Source: Phymatolithon calcareum (lineage: Eukaryota > Rhodophyta > Florideophyceae > Hapalidiales). From it: a stretch of DNA of 64,000 nucleotides. The notes beneath the pieces are model-generated. The model had not been told where the DNA came from and ran no database searches. It worked only from the letters and a program-made list of their open reading frames with translations. Shown here piece by piece: positions 61,973 to 64,000 of the stretch; within the stretch, counting starts at the first letter, position 1; each line of letters opens with the position of its first letter. The stretch lies in assembly GCA_977006965.1 (NCBI GenBank), contig OZ345379.1:1178001-1242000 (forward strand), given 5' to 3'. The position numbers were made by a program, and so were the translations under genes.

Positions 61973-62924
61973 TCATCTACAACGGGCTCTGCATAGAGGA
62001 CAACTACGATCATAGCTGAACCACCTGTATGTTGCACAAGTACCAAGTGAAATTGCAAAACGATTCGAACCAAAGGTTAGCAACAGCGTCGTCGACCGGT
62101 ACTGGATTCTTGTCGGTAACGATATTGACGGCGCGCAAAATTAAAGAAGCGATAGCATATCCATACCGAAAGATGCACTGTGTGTGAAACTCATGTGAGC
62201 AATGGAGACGAAAAATAGGTCCAACATTGTCCGACAAATCACGCAAATCACTCAGGCATATCGAGCACAACTCATTTGCTCTGTCGACACGATCAACATT
62301 CATATTGTTCTGCACAACGTGAGAAGCATGGCGCACTGGTGCGTCTATGTTGTCGATGGCGACTAATGCCGAAGGAAAACGGGCACTCTTCACAGAGAGA
62401 AATGCCAGTCCAATTTGAAACATCGATAAGACGAAGTCCTCCTTCAAATACAGGTTTGGCAAGTCAAGCCCGGGGATGAGGTTTACCATCATTTCCGGAA
62501 TGATATAAATCTCAAAGAGACAAAGAAAATATAGGGGTAGCACTATGACGGGTAAAACCGCCTGATACGCAAGATACCTGAGGAGATAAACGCGGTAGAT
62601 GCTCGGGCTTCGCCACTGGCGCACATCGTGGACGAAACTTCCAGTTATCACGAGCAAGTAACCAACCAGACCGATAATCGCCGAAAGCAGCATAGTGATT
62701 CGCAAACCGAATACATGCAACCGGAGATCAGGATAGCAAAATTTTCTTGCAAGGATAGAAGCTGGGCAAATGTTGCTTTCGCCTGCGGCACAAGTGGTGG
62801 ACGCGATCTCACATTCGATAAAGGTCGAAAGGCCTGCAGACATCTCTCCTTGAAGTAAAGCGAGGATGATCGTGACCATAGCGAAACCGGGGCAAGACAT
62901 GGTAAAGGGGGGTTTTCGCAGCAA
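61973..62924 (-). CDS. Membrane RING-H2 protein (putative E3 ubiquitin ligase), two exons
   Basis: Splicing gives 269 residues. Exon 1 is 62924-62167, the intron 62025-62166 (142 nt, GTATGG..CAG) and exon 2 is 62024-61973. The junction is phase 2 and completes the RING-H2 finger: CSICLSDL, LHCSHEFHTQC, then IFRW and SYDRSCPLCRARCR at the end. All eight ligands are present (C-C, C-H-H-C, C-C). Without the intron the finger would be cut in half and replaced by unrelated residues. Upstream are a signal-like hydrophobic start with alternative methionines at 1, 9 and 16, a lumenal-type Cys-containing loop, and three hydrophobic helices at roughly residues 70-95, 110-140 and 160-180. It is probably an E3 ligase in an endomembrane; substrates are unknown. 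Foldback hairpins flank it on both sides. Confidence 0.85.
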
Positions 62925-63010
62925 AGAAAGGGAAGTGTTGAGAAGATTGTTTTGGCCGAGATGCGAAACAGCGAGTCCTTGGAGTTCTTATAGGGGAATT
63001 TGGAAGCGTC

Positions 63011-63092
63011 TTATGATGTTTTGTGAAAGAGATCGTCGGACATGCACTGAACACAGTGCATGTCCGATAAACTCCTTCACAAAATAAGCATT
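63011..63092. repeat. Foldback, ~38-nt arms, 4-nt loop
   Basis: Arms 63011-63049 and 63054-63092 pair with several mismatches outward but are perfect over the inner CGGACATGCACTG; the loop is AACA. It is the first of a series 90-600 nt upstream of the RING start. Confidence 0.85.
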
Positions 63093-63190
63093 CTTGTTCG
63101 TGGAAAATGGGAATATCTGGTGAAATCGAACTCGCCGAGATCAAGAAAGCTGGAAGCCACCAGATATTCCCACTGTTGCACTGAAAATGC
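63088..63190. repeat. Foldback with 35-nt inner spacer
   Basis: The inner arms 63109-63122 and 63157-63170 share TGGGAATATCTGGTG (and its complement), and weaker pairing extends outward to about 63088 and 63190. The outermost bases overlap the previous foldback. Confidence 0.8.
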
Positions 63191-63261
63191 ATACGAAAGC
63201 GAAGACACGACAATTCCGCGCCTTTCGAATATGAGGGAAACCAGAGAAGAGCACCATCATA

Positions 63262-63320
63262 ATCAGTGCAATGGATTGTGCCGTGATCACCATGACCATG
63301 GCGCAATCCATTGCACTGAT
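63262..63320. repeat. Foldback, 21-nt arms
   Basis: Arms 63262-63282 and 63300-63320 match at 20 of 21 (ATCAGTGCAATGGATTG core) around a 17-nt centre that itself contains CCATGACCATGG-like symmetry. Confidence 0.9.
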
Positions 63321-63439
63321 AATTGCTAAAGCGTACTGCACTACGAGAGCTTCTTGAACAACCGAAACATCGTTTCTTTCCATAAAGAATCGCAGACAAT
63401 TTTCTCTTGCAGTAAAATTTAGGTGTAGCGCGAAGCAGT

Positions 63440-63459
63440 CAGAATTGTTAACAATTCTG
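63440..63459. repeat. Perfect 20-nt palindrome
   Basis: CAGAATTGTT and its complement with no loop. It abuts the next foldback by one base. Confidence 0.9.
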
Positions 63460-63460
63460 T

Positions 63461-63528
63461 GTGATGAACCTCCAAACGCAAGCGACAGAGGAAGTTCCCT
63501 CTGCCGCTTGCGTGTGGGAGTTCATCAC
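63461..63528. repeat. Foldback, 31-nt arms, 6-nt loop
   Basis: Arms 63461-63491 and 63498-63528 match at 28 of 31 (GTGATGAAC..ACGCAAGCG..CAGAGG). Two of the three differences are transitions. Confidence 0.9.
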
Positions 63529-64000
63529 TCATTCGATTTTGGTCCCCGCTTTGCAGATTATTCGAACAATAAGACAAGCTCGACCATCTATTCGTTACAC
63601 AGCGCTTCGTTTGACAACACCTTCTTTCCAGCATAAGATTCGAAGCTGACACTGAGGTGTATAATTTTATTTAAAATTATTGGTATTAAGGAGTACATCC
63701 AATCGAAAGCCTCGTACCATCCTTCGATCATCATGAATCAGAGTTTAGATCATATGTCATCATACTCCTCTGCACCACCTTCACTGACCGAACGACGTTC
63801 TCTGCGCCTTGCGCAGTCAGCCGTGAAATCCACCGATACGCAAACCACCTTCAAGCAATGTCCAAAACTCCCGGTGGCGATAGCGGCAACGGAAGCCTTT
63901 TGTGCAGCCGTCGCTTTCGGCTCATGCTTCGCTGCGTAGAGCGGACGGGTTCCTCAACCGCCTGTACGGAGCAGATTAACGACTTTCTCGCTTGCGAACG

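Larger units (their letters stand above)
62925..64000. other. Region upstream of the RING gene, rich in foldbacks
   Basis: No gene recognised. It contains the five foldbacks listed separately between 63011 and 63528 and a small AT-rich inverted repeat around 63661-63680. Reading frames here (for example 62809-63399 on minus) cross several hairpins and read both arms, which is the signature of a palindromic shadow rather than a gene. A frame of 68 codons at 63733-63939 (plus) runs near the window edge and is unrecognised. Confidence 0.5.

Noticed and set aside
7178-62924. Functional cluster of chromatin genes (ARP8, BCL7-like, SNF5, TAF1, SUZ12)
   Set aside because: They belong to different complexes, are interspersed with unrelated genes and lie on both strands; chance is a sufficient explanation without synteny data.
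62809-63399. 196-codon frame on the minus strand
   Set aside because: It reads through several foldback arms in both orientations and has no domain; the palindromes explain its openness.
63011-63528. CRISPR-like or tandem repeat array
   Set aside because: The hairpins do not share a repeat sequence and spacing is irregular; this is a eukaryotic nuclear locus.

Overview
This window is nuclear DNA of a photosynthetic eukaryote, most probably a red alga with a compact, intron-poor genome; that assignment is an inference from gene content, not a database match. In favour: spliceosomal introns are few and short (60 to 142 nt, GT..AG), most proteins are encoded in one exon, and there are plastid-type proteins (an Alb3/YidC insertase, a stand-alone RibF-like FAD synthetase with a presequence, a WD40 protein with a transit-like leader) next to ordinary eukaryotic ones (GRP94 ending in HDEL, SAR1, DNA2, TAF1, IMP4, RPS27, SUZ12). 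No bacterial operons, tRNA, rRNA or CRISPR arrays were seen.

Layout. 0.5-5.4 kb: an FKBP with a C-terminal membrane anchor, a divergent tandem AAA+ ATPase and the splicing factor PRP17, all on the minus strand. 5.8-7.0 kb: a broken right-handed beta-helix gene. 7.2-13.7 kb: an ADAL-type deaminase, actin-related protein ARP8 and a BCL7-like protein on the minus strand, separated by spacers that carry a foldback, an 87-bp tandem duplication and one copy of an interspersed repeat. 14-16.8 kb: a HugZ-like flavin-binding protein and a two-exon kinase. 17-22 kb: a TE-rich stretch with a decayed retrotransposon RNase H/zinc-knuckle end. 22-36.5 kb: SAR1, an ERGIC/PDI fusion, GRP94, a zinc transporter, Alb3 and DNA2. 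38.5-48.9 kb: a WD40 protein, a glutathionyl-hydroquinone reductase, SNF5 and TAF1. 51.4-62.9 kb: a FAD synthetase, IMP4, a CaMKK-like kinase, RPS27, a small membrane protein, SUZ12 and a membrane RING protein flanked on both sides by foldback hairpins.

How the genes relate. Genes lie singly on both strands, with several head-to-head pairs 0.3-0.4 kb apart (BCL7-like/HugZ, WD40/GHR, IMP4/CaMKK). Chromatin and transcription genes are frequent: ARP8 (INO80), SNF5 and a BCL7-like protein (both SWI/SNF), TAF1 (TFIID) and SUZ12 (PRC2). SAR1, the ERGIC/PDI protein and GRP94 are adjacent early-secretory genes. Either grouping could be chance.

Most unusual signals: (1) many long inverted repeats with very short loops confined to intergenic DNA, with two next to each other just downstream of the RING gene and four or five in a row just upstream; (2) an RNase H domain of a retroelement split after its first catalytic Asp by an in-frame Tudor-like module of about 98 codons; (3) a BCL7-like candidate in the same window as SNF5; (4) a beta-helix gene caught in decay. 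Several genes need splicing to be read correctly (kinase, SAR1, ERGIC/PDI, GHR, RPS27, RING); their exon boundaries are given in the entries.
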